The notes beneath the pieces were generated by a model. That model was given only the letters and a program-made list of their open reading frames with translations. It was not told where the DNA came from and made no database searches. From Lachnospira sp. (GTDB lineage: Bacteria > Bacillota > Clostridia > Lachnospirales > Lachnospiraceae), in NCBI GenBank assembly GCA_017621205.1, contig JAGATQ010000039.1:154249-218248 (forward strand): a DNA stretch of 64,000 nt, in the 5' to 3' direction. Shown one piece after another: positions 44,819 through 53,921 of the stretch. A program made the translations under genes and the position numbers. Positions within the stretch are counted from its first letter, which is position 1, and the number at the start of each line of letters is the position of its first letter.

Positions 44819-47038
44819 ATGAATCGTAGAGAAGATATTATAAAGAAATTAATTACAGTATGCTTAGTGCTGGCACTCCTATTTTCGGGTAATGTGAGTC
44901 TGGCATTGGAGGGAGTTTTTTGCCATGTTAATGCAGAGAGTGTATTTGTGTTTAATGGTAATAACGCAGCAGATTATAATGGGCAGAACATCATTGAATT
45001 TGATGTACAGACTTTAGACTTGACAGATGAGCAGGTAAAGCTTTTGATGGATAATTGTTCGGTTGCTAATTTGGAGCAGGCTATTTTTAAACGTGCTGTT
45101 ACAGTGATTGGCAAAAATGTATTTCAGAATTGTTATGCATTGAAGAAGGTAGACTTTTCTCAGGCTGTGAACCTCAAGATTATTGAAGATCATGCTTTTA
45201 AAGGATGTATCAGTCTGGATGAGTCGGTTTACCGTCCGAGTGTAACAGCTATTACGGCACAGGATACGGTTTGGCTGCCTAGCGGGCTGAGTTATTTTGG
45301 TGAAGCCTGCTTTGAAGATACCAGATTTAGCAGTTATCAGATATCGGCAAATAATAACTCTTTTACTGCTGAGGGTGGTGTGCTCTACAATAAGAGTAAG
45401 AATTGTATTATTGCTTTTCCGCCAGCGAAGGAGAGTTTTACCATTCCGGAGACTGTTTCAGAGATTTACCGTTATGCCTTTGAGGGTTCGATGATTAGTA
45501 CAATCCGGATTCCAAAGACGGTATCCATAATTGGTAAAAATGCGTTTAAAAATTCTCTTCTGAAAAATGTTACTTTTGACAGTGATGCCAGTGTTAGCAT
45601 TGGGGCAGGAGCATTTTATCAGGATTGGCAGGATCCCGATAAGAAACCGCAGTATGTAGGTCCACAATATACAAAGTGGGGAGGAATTGCTCAGGTATAT
45701 GTATCGGAGAGTACTTATAAAAAAAGCTCTACTTATTTTGCTGCGGGGGATGAAACTGCCTGTTTTACTCCTTTTGTACCGAAGGAGGAGAGCGAGTATA
45801 GTTACCCTCTGGGGTGTGATGTATTCGTTGTGCCAGAGGTGACTGTTAGTGGGGTGCCACAGACGTGGGCTTCTTCTGCTAATTTGAATTGTTATTGGGA
45901 TAATACCTCCTATTATACGATTCGTGCCCTGTATTTGGATGGAAACCGGGAGATTACCTTTGATGAGGGAACTAATGCTTCTAATTCTATCGAGGTAAAG
46001 GAAAAGGGTGAGTACACGCTGACGATTCAGTATGAGAATAAAACCGGAACCATGGCAACCGCATTTATGAAAGTCGTATTGAATTTAATTGATTCAGGAG
46101 CTCCTTCCGAGGTTACCTACACAATGGTGGACGATGTGTGTTATCTGCATTCCTATGATACGGAGTCGGGAATTGACCAGATTAAATATACGGTTAATAA
46201 TAGTGATATAGCAAACTATAATGATGGTTTTACACTGGAACCCGGAGATAATGTAGTGCGGGCATGGGCAATTGACAATGTGGGAAATGCCAATGCTGTT
46301 AAGGAATATGTGATACATATTGCAGGACAGCAGCGTTCTATATCCTTGAACAAGACAGCTAAACAGCTTACAAAGGGAAAGAGTTTTCAGCTCAGTGTAT
46401 CCTTTCAACCAGATAATTTTATTGATAAAACAATTAGCTATAGTAGTTCTGATATGTCGATAGCCACTGTTTCCAGTGATGGTGTTGTGACCGGAAAGCA
46501 GGTAGGTTATGCTGTGATTACGGCAACAGCCAATGGCGGTTATACTGCCAAATGTGCAGTTGTTGTGACAAAAAATCCATCTGTGAAGAAGAAGGTATCC
46601 CTTTACAAGGCCGGAACCTATAAGCTGAGAATTAATAATCTGCGTTCTGATTATGATGTAACCTATTCTTCTGATGATAAGTCTGTATGTAAGGTTAATT
46701 CCAATGGTAAGATTACTGGTGTGGGGCTTGGTGAATGTACGATTATTACGAAAGTGGATACCGGAGTCCGGGTGTACCGGCTGGAAACAGTTGTGACAGT
46801 AGGAAAGCCGGTGGTAAAGATTACGACGAAGCCAGGTTCTATCAAGGTAGGAAGCAGTTACACCTTCAAAGCATACCGCAGAGGTATTTCCTCTAATGTG
46901 CAATGGTCTACCAGCAATAAAAGTGTGGCTACTATCAATAAGACTACCGGAAAAGTGATTGCTCAGAAGCGTGGTACCACTACGATTACTGCTAAGGCTG
47001 GAAAATATAAGTGTACCTATAAGTTAAAGGTAAAATAA
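44819..47038 (+). CDS. Secreted BspA-like leucine-rich repeat protein with Big_2 domains
   Basis: This 739-residue protein has a signal peptide (about residues 12-40). A BspA/LRR_5-type region follows (about 75-265), with units such as IGKNVFQNCYALKKVDFSQ and IRIPKTVSIIGKNAFKNS. Then comes an Ig-like module with AWAIDNVGNANAVKEYVIHI (about 430-500) and two to three Big_2 domains to the end. It closes the three-gene operon; an AAGGAGG site lies in the 12-bp gap. BspA-type repeats occur in surface proteins of gut and oral bacteria that bind host or bacterial ligands, so surface binding is a reasonable but untested inference. Confidence 0.88.
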   Translation: MNRREDIIKKLITVCLVLALLFSGNVSLALEGVFCHVNAESVFVFNGNNAADYNGQNIIEFDVQTLDLTDEQVKLLMDNCSVANLEQAIFKRAVTVIGKNVFQNCYALKKVDFSQAVNLKIIEDHAFKGCISLDESVYRPSVTAITAQDTVWLPSGLSYFGEACFEDTRFSSYQISANNNSFTAEGGVLYNKSKNCIIAFPPAKESFTIPETVSEIYRYAFEGSMISTIRIPKTVSIIGKNAFKNSLLKNVTFDSDASVSIGAGAFYQDWQDPDKKPQYVGPQYTKWGGIAQVYVSESTYKKSSTYFAAGDETACFTPFVPKEESEYSYPLGCDVFVVPEVTVSGVPQTWASSANLNCYWDNTSYYTIRALYLDGNREITFDEGTNASNSIEVKEKGEYTLTIQYENKTGTMATAFMKVVLNLIDSGAPSEVTYTMVDDVCYLHSYDTESGIDQIKYTVNNSDIANYNDGFTLEPGDNVVRAWAIDNVGNANAVKEYVIHIAGQQRSISLNKTAKQLTKGKSFQLSVSFQPDNFIDKTISYSSSDMSIATVSSDGVVTGKQVGYAVITATANGGYTAKCAVVVTKNPSVKKKVSLYKAGTYKLRINNLRSDYDVTYSSDDKSVCKVNSNGKITGVGLGECTIITKVDTGVRVYRLETVVTVGKPVVKITTKPGSIKVGSSYTFKAYRRGISSNVQWSTSNKSVATINKTTGKVIAQKRGTTTITAKAGKYKCTYKLKVK

Positions 47039-47072
47039 AGAGTGGTAAATTAGATTTCGTACATTTAGTATA

Positions 47073-47112
47073 AAAAACACACACATTGCAATGTTGCGAT
47101 GTGTGTGTTTCT
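47073..47112. terminator. Bidirectional terminator
   Basis: ACACACACATTGCAA pairs with TTGCGATGTGTGTGT around a very short loop, flanked by an A-run on the left and TTTCTTT on the right. It serves the Big_2 operon and the convergent ptb gene. Confidence 0.85.
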
Positions 47113-47134
47113 TTGTAAGTATATATAGTATAGC

Positions 47135-48046
47135 TTACTTTAATTCCTCTGCTACAACAGCAGCTAACGCAATGGAATTAACCTTGGTTTCAAAATCGTC
47201 AGAACGTGAGGTTAAGATAACCGGTTTTTTAGTTCCTGTTAATATGTTACCATTTTTCACTGGTGCACAGTGAACCAATGCCTTATAGGTTATGTTGCCG
47301 GAATGGATGTCCGGGAATAATATAATATCTGCATCACCTACAATCTTACGTCCTTCTGCTCCTTTGTGCTTTGCTGCTTCAGGATCATAAGCTAAATCAA
47401 AAGAAAGCGGTCCGTCAATGATACAGCCTGTGATTTTGCCATCCTCGCACATCTTAGTCAGCTCTGCTGCATCTACAGTAGCAGGCATCTTAGGATTCAC
47501 AACCTCTACAGCAGCTACCGGAGCAACTTTAGGACAAGCAATTCCACATGCGTGAGCGATTTCAACCGTATTTTCAACAATCTGTACCTTGGTATCTAAA
47601 TCAGGATATGGGACGAAGGCAACGTCGGTTAAGAATAACAGGCGTTCACAGCCCTCTATCTCAAATACACAGACATGGGAAAGTGTTTTTTCGGTGCGAA
47701 GTCCAACCTCCTTGTCCAATACACTCTTTAAGAAGGATTTGGTATCAATCAAGCCCTTCATGTACATATCTGCTTGGCCATCATGAACTAACTTTACAGC
47801 AGTTCTGGCAGCTTCAATCGGGTCTTCTACATTAATAATTTCAAAATCGCTGATATCAATATTCATGTCAGCAGCAATGCGCTTCATCTCAGCTTCATTT
47901 CCTACTAAAACAGCATCTGCAATATTGCGGTCTTTGGCGGCACGAACTGCTTCAATTACTGCATCGTCAGCTGCGTTTGCAACGGAAAGCTTTTTTAAGC
48001 TGCAGGAAGTTACTTTGGATAATAAATCGTCGAATGTCTTACTCAT
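47135..48046 (-). CDS. ptb: Phosphate butyryltransferase family (Ptb/Pta)
   Basis: This 303-residue protein belongs to the phosphotransacetylase/phosphotransbutyrylase family, which exchange CoA and phosphate on acetyl- or butyryl-CoA. Typical segments are ADMYMKGLIDTKSFLKSVLD, LLFLTDVAFVPYPDL, IIDGPLSFDLAYDPEAA and DIILFPDIHSGNITYKAL. The short length and these motifs favour Ptb over Pta. Ptb normally sits beside butyrate kinase (buk), but no kinase gene is nearby in this window. It has its own promoter, so it is a single-gene unit. Confidence 0.87.
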   Translation of the reverse strand: MSKTFDDLLSKVTSCSLKKLSVANAADDAVIEAVRAAKDRNIADAVLVGNEAEMKRIAADMNIDISDFEIINVEDPIEAARTAVKLVHDGQADMYMKGLIDTKSFLKSVLDKEVGLRTEKTLSHVCVFEIEGCERLLFLTDVAFVPYPDLDTKVQIVENTVEIAHACGIACPKVAPVAAVEVVNPKMPATVDAAELTKMCEDGKITGCIIDGPLSFDLAYDPEAAKHKGAEGRKIVGDADIILFPDIHSGNITYKALVHCAPVKNGNILTGTKKPVILTSRSDDFETKVNSIALAAVVAEELK

Positions 48047-48154
48047 GTTTACACCTCATTTTATTTGTATATTTGTTGTCTTTTTAGAAACGGATATTGG
48101 TATCTTAGGTGAATAATAGAATATCTGGTTCTAAATAGATGTACATTCTTAATC

Positions 48155-48183
48155 ATAGTAGCACTTGAAGTTAAAAAGGTCAA
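48155..48183 (-). promoter_or_regulatory. Promoter of ptb
   Basis: On the minus strand TTGACC (48183-48178) and TACTAT (48160-48155) are 17 bp apart. The gap also holds a small hairpin, ATGGTA/TACCAT, near 48192-48206, between the hisS end and this promoter. Confidence 0.65.
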
Positions 48184-48213
48184 GATTTATGGTATAAAAT
48201 ACCATGGTGGAAA

Positions 48214-49464
48214 TCATTGCTTATCTTTGCCAAATGTCTTTACTCCATCTGCTTCGCCATATACCATATAGCCGTCAAAGCTTTGTGCCTCAAGCTTGCC
48301 TAAGAACTTACCAAGCTTTTTGGGACGGAGAAAGCAAGAGACGATGTAGTCTTTTCTAAGCTCCTCCGCCTTTTTGAGTGCGTCGATATAGTTATTGTCG
48401 TCATAAAATAGGGCAATGCGTTGTTTCTGCCCCGGAATATTATGGTTTTGCTCCATTAAGATGCCAAAAATCCGCTCAAAGCCAATGGAGAAGCCTACGG
48501 CAGGAATATCCTCGTTTAAGAATTTGCCAATCAGATTATCGTATCGACCGCCACCGGCACAGGCTCCAGAGTAGCCCTCTGCTTCCACTTCAAATATCGT
48601 TCCAGTATAGTAGCCCTGCCCGCGGACTAAGGAAGGGGTGAATTCCACCGTGAATGTACCATCGGATACTGCCTGGACGGTATCCATGATATATTTTAAA
48701 TTGTTGATATAGGATGCATCGCACACCTTGGAAATGGTATCTATTGTCAGGCTTCCATCCCGAAAGAGGGTGAGGAATTTCAGGGTTGCGTCTTCGGCAA
48801 AGCCAGCAGCATGCATTTCTTTCTCCACTCCCTCAATTCCAATTTTATCTAATTTATCGAAAATAATGGCAAGTTTTTCATTGTCTGTCTCTGAAAAACC
48901 AGCATAGGCAAATATGCTTTTTAAAATGCGGCGGTCATTCAGTTTTACCTTGAATTTGGTGATGCCGATACGGGTCAGTGCGGTTGTGGTGGTTAGAATT
49001 AATTCCACCTCTGCATTGGCAGAAGCATCACCTACTATATCGATATCACATTGCATAAACTCGCGCAGGCGTCCCTTTTGTGGTCGTTCTGCCCGGTATA
49101 CTCTATCCATCTGTATTACCTTAAAAGGCGTTAACAGCTCGTTGCGATTGTTGGCAAAATACCGGGAAAGGGGCAGGGTTAAATCATAGCGAAGCCCCAT
49201 ATCGCTCAATTCTTTTTCTGAAACATTCTCAGTGTGAAGTGCCTTATTTAATTTGTCGCCACGTTTTAATATTTTAAAAATCAGACTAAGGTTTTCGCCA
49301 CCATCACTTTTATCCAGATTCTGGGCATCCTCGAGAATCGGGGTAGTAATGCGGCAAAAGCCGGCATTCTGATAGGTTTCTAAGATTACATTTTGCAGAT
49401 AATCCCGCATAGCTGCTTCCTTTGGGAGATAATCACGGGTTCCCTTCAGTGGTGTCGTTTTCAT
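48214..49464 (-). CDS. hisS: Histidyl-tRNA synthetase family protein
   Basis: This 416-residue class II synthetase-fold protein has motif 1 region TPLKGTRDYLP, motif 2 VYRAERPQKGRLREFMQCDIDIVG, and motif 3 VGFSIGFERIFGIL. The histidine-binding signature is LVRGQGYYTGTIFE, where most HisRS proteins have RGLDYYT. A short anticodon-binding-like domain ends the protein. HisZ, the catalytically dead regulator of histidine synthesis, was considered, but HisZ usually lacks the HisA-type RG..YYT block. It may be the main HisRS or a paralog; the altered motif leaves this open. Confidence 0.8.
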   Translation of the reverse strand: MKTTPLKGTRDYLPKEAAMRDYLQNVILETYQNAGFCRITTPILEDAQNLDKSDGGENLSLIFKILKRGDKLNKALHTENVSEKELSDMGLRYDLTLPLSRYFANNRNELLTPFKVIQMDRVYRAERPQKGRLREFMQCDIDIVGDASANAEVELILTTTTALTRIGITKFKVKLNDRRILKSIFAYAGFSETDNEKLAIIFDKLDKIGIEGVEKEMHAAGFAEDATLKFLTLFRDGSLTIDTISKVCDASYINNLKYIMDTVQAVSDGTFTVEFTPSLVRGQGYYTGTIFEVEAEGYSGACAGGGRYDNLIGKFLNEDIPAVGFSIGFERIFGILMEQNHNIPGQKQRIALFYDDNNYIDALKKAEELRKDYIVSCFLRPKKLGKFLGKLEAQSFDGYMVYGEADGVKTFGKDKQ

Positions 49465-49679
49465 GCTTTGTACTCCTTTATCATATACATCGATTTATGG
49501 CTGTACTCCATCTATAAATATTAAGGATAGGAAATCGAAACTTCCTTCCATCTGTGACGGGGCTTTCCATAGGTCAAATAATACCATACTTTTGTGAAAA
49601 TCTCAAGAAATCTTAGTGTTTCACCTTTTGATTTTATAGGAATTGTGGTAGAATGGAGAGAAAGCATGTGAAAGGAGTG

Positions 49680-49698
49680 CATACCGGATTGCGGTATG
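49680..49698 (+). other. Hairpin between ribosome binding site and start codon
   Basis: AAAGGAG (49671-49677) is 31 nt from the ATG at 49709, too far for normal initiation. CATACCG and CGGTATG pair around GATTG in between; folding this out leaves about 12 nt. A short frame GTG-49678 to TGA-49713 also overlaps the start and could couple translation. Confidence 0.5.
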
Positions 49699-49708
49699 AA
49701 ATTGAACA

Positions 49709-50623
49709 ATGAAGAAGTGTACAGAATGTGGAAAAGAATATGATGAGGATATGAATTTCTGTCCTTATTGTGGAATTGTTAATGAGGAAAAGAATGCAGA
49801 GTTAGGTGACGCTAGTGATGAACCGAATCAAGAGGAGGCTTCTGCAGAGCAGGAGGATACGTTACAAGAGGAAACAGAGGGGGAAGCGTTTGAAGAAGAT
49901 GAAGAACCTACAGAGGAGGAACTGAAAGCTGCTTTAGAGGCGGCGAAGGCAGCCGGGGAAAGTAAGCGGATAAAAAAAGAGATGTCAGAGACTTCTGATG
50001 AGGAAGAAGAGACAGGGGCAGAGCTGCCTAAGAATAAGCTTCCCATGATTATCGGAATTACGGTAATTGTAGGAATTCTTATTATTGCTGGTGTGATTGT
50101 TGCTATCTATTATGGAACAAACAAGTCCGGAGCTTCAGAAGAATATACAAAAGTGGTCGAGGAGTATATGCTTGGCTATCAGAATAAGGATGTTAACCGA
50201 ATTATGAATACGTATCCGCAATTTATGAGGGATAATATTTTAAGTAATAGTACTCCGGAGGATATCTGGGCGGATATTGACAAAAGCTTTTCAGAAACAC
50301 TTGGTGATGATTGGAAGGCGACCTATACCATGGGGGCTGTTGCAACCATATCCGATAGCGATATAACGGCATTGAAGAGTGATTTACAATCTACTTATAA
50401 CACAACACTGGATTTTACCAGTGGTTATTGGGTAGCAGCGGATATGACCTTGACCGGAAAGGGAGATTCCAGTACGATGCCGTTAATTTTTGCTGTTGTC
50501 CAAGTGGATGGTAAGTGGGCGATTGTGTACCAGACTTACAATACAACCGGAACCGGTTCTTCTTCTCAGGGACAGGGCAGTTCGGTAACAGAAGGTACAG
50601 GACAGGGTAGTGCGACGGAATAA
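49709..50623 (+). CDS. Zinc-ribbon membrane protein with acidic linker
   Basis: This 304-residue protein opens with a zinc ribbon, CTECGKEYDEDMNFCPYCG (residues 4-22). A highly acidic stretch of about 80 residues follows, then one membrane helix (MIIGITVIVGILIIAGVIVAIYY, near residue 112), and an outer domain of about 165 residues that ends in a Gly/Ser/Thr tail. The outer domain resembles proteins of the DUF4878/NTF2-like kind by its helix-plus-sheet pattern (EEYMLGYQNKDVNRIMNTYP), but I cannot confirm this. It starts the run of genes that leads through the alarmone synthetase and prfC. Confidence 0.85.
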   Translation: MKKCTECGKEYDEDMNFCPYCGIVNEEKNAELGDASDEPNQEEASAEQEDTLQEETEGEAFEEDEEPTEEELKAALEAAKAAGESKRIKKEMSETSDEEEETGAELPKNKLPMIIGITVIVGILIIAGVIVAIYYGTNKSGASEEYTKVVEEYMLGYQNKDVNRIMNTYPQFMRDNILSNSTPEDIWADIDKSFSETLGDDWKATYTMGAVATISDSDITALKSDLQSTYNTTLDFTSGYWVAADMTLTGKGDSSTMPLIFAVVQVDGKWAIVYQTYNTTGTGSSSQGQGSSVTEGTGQGSATE

Positions 50624-50692
50624 TGTTTTGTATAAGGACGAAGCATTGACGATAAGGGTGTTTATAGAATATATAAAATACGAATTATTATA

Positions 50693-51472
50693 GTGATTGA
50701 TATGGGAATGTCAGGTGAGAGTATGAAGAAAGAGGAACAAAAGAGGGAGCTGGCTGTACAGGATTATTCAAGAGATGAGGATGGAAAAGAATATTATCTA
50801 GCATCGCTTTTGGATCCGGAACGACAGTCCAATATGGAATATATGAATAAATTTAACCAGATGATGATGATGTACCGTTGTGCAATCCGGGAGATACAGA
50901 CGAAGCTTGAGGTACTGAATGACGACCTCGGCTCCCGCTATGAGCGGAATCCGATTGAACATATTATCTGCCGGATTAAGGAGCCTAAAAGTATAGCTAA
51001 GAAGCTAAAGAAGCGTAATCTTCCGATATGTGCAGACTCAATTCCCGGTAATCTGAATGATGTTGCAGGGATTCGGGTAATTTGTTCTTTTATTGATGAT
51101 ATCTATACGATTGCCGGCATGCTTATCCGACAGGATGATATTAAGCTGGTAAAGATGAAGGATTATATTGAACATCCTAAGGAGAATGGATACCGAAGCC
51201 TGCATTTGATTTTAGAAGTTCCCGTTTTTTTTGCGGATGAGACAAGACCAATGCGGGTTGAGGTACAGATTCGGACAATTGCTATGGACTTCTGGGCAAG
51301 TCTTGACCATCATTTGCGTTATAAAAAGGATGTTAGGGATATTAAAGATGCCAAGTCTATTGAGGAGGAGTTAAAGCGTTGTGCAGATGTGATTTCCAAG
51401 ACAGATGAGGATATGTTAAGAATCCGTAAGCGTATCTTTATGGATGATACCATTGCGGAAAATAGGGATTAA
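50693..51472 (+). CDS. Small alarmone synthetase (RelA/SpoT-type GTP pyrophosphokinase)
   Basis: This protein of 249-259 residues is a RelA_SpoT synthetase domain without hydrolase or regulatory domains, like Bacillus YjbM/YwaC. It makes (p)ppGpp. Key segments are IICRIKEPKSIAKKLKKR, LNDVAGIRVICSFIDDIY (the metal-binding Asp), HPKENGYRSLHLILEVP and RVEVQIRTIAMDFWASLDHHLRYK. Possible starts are GTG at 50693 and ATG at 50723; neither has a strong ribosome binding site. It sits one reading frame away from the DUF2156 gene, 10 bp downstream. Confidence 0.92.
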   Translation: MIDMGMSGESMKKEEQKRELAVQDYSRDEDGKEYYLASLLDPERQSNMEYMNKFNQMMMMYRCAIREIQTKLEVLNDDLGSRYERNPIEHIICRIKEPKSIAKKLKKRNLPICADSIPGNLNDVAGIRVICSFIDDIYTIAGMLIRQDDIKLVKMKDYIEHPKENGYRSLHLILEVPVFFADETRPMRVEVQIRTIAMDFWASLDHHLRYKKDVRDIKDAKSIEEELKRCADVISKTDEDMLRIRKRIFMDDTIAENRD

Positions 51473-51482
51473 GAGGATTATA

Positions 51483-53906
51483 ATGATGAGCGAGTTTGCA
51501 GACCGGGAAGAAAATATGAGTCAGAGTGAAAAGGCTAAGAATCATATTTTTCAAGAGCCCCCCAAAAAACAACAAAGAGAGACTGGCGATGGTATTGTTA
51601 CAGTGGCAGTCTTTTTTGTGTGTATACAGACTTTACTGACAATTTTTGAATCTTTATTTCCAGTATATCATATGGATTTTAGATATTATGTGATGAGTGG
51701 GAGTACATGGATGCTGCTTCGTTCTGGCTCATTATTATTGTTAGTGCTTCTTCCCTATATCGCTTCTTTTCAGAAGTGGGCGTTTTATAGTATGATATCC
51801 TTGGAGCTTGGCAGCATATTATTGGTATTACTGGGAACGAATGGGGGATTTGCAGCAACAGGTGGGCAGTGGGCATTGGTGTTGTTTATGGTTGCACCGG
51901 TCCTATTGTTGATTGCAAGACAGAAGGCATTTACTTATCGGTTGCATTATCATTTTTCCATTGGCAGTGTACTAGGAGGGATTTTTTTCGTCCTGTTACA
52001 ATGGAGTAATGCTTCCTATAGTATGTATATACTATATCGGCAGATGGGGGAATCCGTTTCCATTGGACGTTGTTATTTACGGGTTATTGGTTTGTTACTG
52101 CCCAATGGTCAGTATGTGACACAGCATGGGTTATCAGCAGTGCCGATGATTGAAGGAAGATTTTGTCAGATGCTTGCATGGTTTATGATAATTTCTATTG
52201 TTGTGACAGTGGTTTTGACAATTTATACCTATTTTGTTTTTGAACATGGTGAATCGGATTTTTTACAGACGATTGGTTATGTTGTTTCTATGTTGTTTCT
52301 TGCTGTTGGTCATTTCTTCCAAGGCAGAAAAAAGAAACTGCCTGAGTCTGATGGGGACATGCAGTCTGATGGGGAGTCTGTGTTAGAGATTCCAGAGCTT
52401 CAGGCAGACCAAGCGGCGGTGGAACAGTTATTAGCTGGGGATGTTCAGGATAACGAGCTTGTAGAGGAAGGTGAGGAGCAGGCAGAGGAGACTGTGGAAG
52501 AGAAGGAAGAGCAGGCAGAGGAGACTGTCGAGGAAGCAGAGCCAGATGAGCTTGTGGAGGAAGTTAAGGTAGAAGCAGAGCCAGAAGAGACTGTGGAAGA
52601 GAAGGAAGAGCAGGCAGAGGAGTCAATCGAGGAAGCAGAACCGGAAGAAATTGTTGAGAAAGTTAATGCGGAAGAGTTTGTTGAGGAGAACGAAGAGCAG
52701 GCACAAGAGCCTGTGGAGGAGGACAAAGAACAGACAGAGGAGACTGTTAAGGAAACCGAAGAGGAGGTAGAGGAGACTGTTAAGGAAGCTGGAGAAGAGG
52801 CAGAGGCAGAAGAAACGATAGAGAGCGAAGAAGACGTTGAGAATGTGCAAGAACCAATCGAGGAGATTGTTGAGGAAGCAGAAGGAGAGGTTCATACACA
52901 GGCGGAAGAAATCATAGAGAATGAAGAAGCTGTTCGGGAGCCTAGAGGACTTACTGGATGTGTTGCAGATTTTGCTCACAATTTTGCTTCCTATATGGCA
53001 TTGGATACAGGAGGTAAGGTTTTTGAGGGCACCAAGGTCGAGGGCTATATTCCTTATCGTGTAATTGGTAAGGAGGCAGTGATTTCCGGCGGTCCGATTT
53101 GTGCTCCTGAGGATATGCAGCAGCTGCTTAGTGAGTATGAGGAGTTTTGTTTTGACAAGAAAATCAGCATGACCTTTGTTAATGTGAGCCGGGAGCAGGC
53201 AGAGGCGATGGAGCAGTGGAGATATTCCAAGGTGCATTGTGGGGCAGAGCCACGCTTTATATTAAAGCAATATAAGCTAAGAAGCCCCGCAGCGGTACAA
53301 AATCAGCGTGAGAAAATCCGTCAGAAATATGGAGTGATGATTTATGAATACCGCTATTATGAAGAGCGGAATCCAGAGCTTGAGATGCAGCTTTCTGCGT
53401 TAAATGATGACTGGCTGGATAGCAGAAATGGTGAGAATTTTACGATTTACAAGCGACGGCAAAGAGATGCATTTTTACCCCAGACCTTATCCTTTGATAA
53501 TGAGAATAAACGGCGGTATTATTATGCAGTAAATGAAAAGAATGAAATTGCAGGATTTATTGTCTTTTGTCCGGTAATTAGTCAGAATGGTTATTCCTGT
53601 GAGGCAGGAAGAAAGCGGCCGGGACAGATTAAAAATCTGATGGAGCTGATTATGCATGAGGCATTTGCTGCTTTAAAGGAAGAGGGAGCAAATTGGGCGA
53701 GTATGGGCTTGATTCCCGATTCCCATGAGAAGGGAGAATTAACTGTCAGACAACAGCGGTGGCAGGATTTTATTTATCGGTATTATGAGAGTATTTATGC
53801 TTGCAAGGATTACAAGGAAGCGATGCCAAAGTATAAGCCGACAACATGGGAGAATATGTATATTGTTACGAGGGAATACCAGGATATGAAGAAAGAGAGA
53901 CAGTAA
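51483..53906 (+). CDS. Membrane protein with acidic spacer and DUF2156 (MprF C-terminal-like) domain
   Basis: This 807-residue protein has three parts. Residues about 38-285 contain seven or eight hydrophobic helices. Residues about 320-485 are an extreme acidic tract dominated by Glu, made of repeats such as EEKEEQAEETVEEAEP. Residues about 487-807 resemble DUF2156, the GNAT-like domain of MprF lysylphosphatidylglycerol synthase, with AVISGGPICAPEDMQQLL and ASMGLIPDSHEKGEL. The ATG at 51483 lies 6 bp after AGAGG; a start at 51444 would overlap the alarmone gene. Aminoacyl transfer to lipid is possible but not shown. The acidic spacer is unusual in this family. Confidence 0.85.
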   Translation: MMSEFADREENMSQSEKAKNHIFQEPPKKQQRETGDGIVTVAVFFVCIQTLLTIFESLFPVYHMDFRYYVMSGSTWMLLRSGSLLLLVLLPYIASFQKWAFYSMISLELGSILLVLLGTNGGFAATGGQWALVLFMVAPVLLLIARQKAFTYRLHYHFSIGSVLGGIFFVLLQWSNASYSMYILYRQMGESVSIGRCYLRVIGLLLPNGQYVTQHGLSAVPMIEGRFCQMLAWFMIISIVVTVVLTIYTYFVFEHGESDFLQTIGYVVSMLFLAVGHFFQGRKKKLPESDGDMQSDGESVLEIPELQADQAAVEQLLAGDVQDNELVEEGEEQAEETVEEKEEQAEETVEEAEPDELVEEVKVEAEPEETVEEKEEQAEESIEEAEPEEIVEKVNAEEFVEENEEQAQEPVEEDKEQTEETVKETEEEVEETVKEAGEEAEAEETIESEEDVENVQEPIEEIVEEAEGEVHTQAEEIIENEEAVREPRGLTGCVADFAHNFASYMALDTGGKVFEGTKVEGYIPYRVIGKEAVISGGPICAPEDMQQLLSEYEEFCFDKKISMTFVNVSREQAEAMEQWRYSKVHCGAEPRFILKQYKLRSPAAVQNQREKIRQKYGVMIYEYRYYEERNPELEMQLSALNDDWLDSRNGENFTIYKRRQRDAFLPQTLSFDNENKRRYYYAVNEKNEIAGFIVFCPVISQNGYSCEAGRKRPGQIKNLMELIMHEAFAALKEEGANWASMGLIPDSHEKGELTVRQQRWQDFIYRYYESIYACKDYKEAMPKYKPTTWENMYIVTREYQDMKKERQ

Positions 53907-53921
53907 AGGAAGGATTATCTT

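Noticed and set aside
46094..46903. A 269-codon minus-strand frame in the leucine-rich repeat gene
   Set aside because: It is antisense to a clear secreted protein; its His/Asn/Ile-rich sequence is typical of a shadow frame.
48192..48206. Terminator after the hisS gene
   Set aside because: The ATGGTA/TACCAT hairpin is short and AT-rich and lacks an immediate T-run on the minus strand; kept only as a note.
52623..53237. Minus-strand frame rich in Phe and Leu opposite the acidic spacer
   Set aside because: It resembles a membrane protein only because the plus strand is made of GAA/GAG repeats; no start signals.
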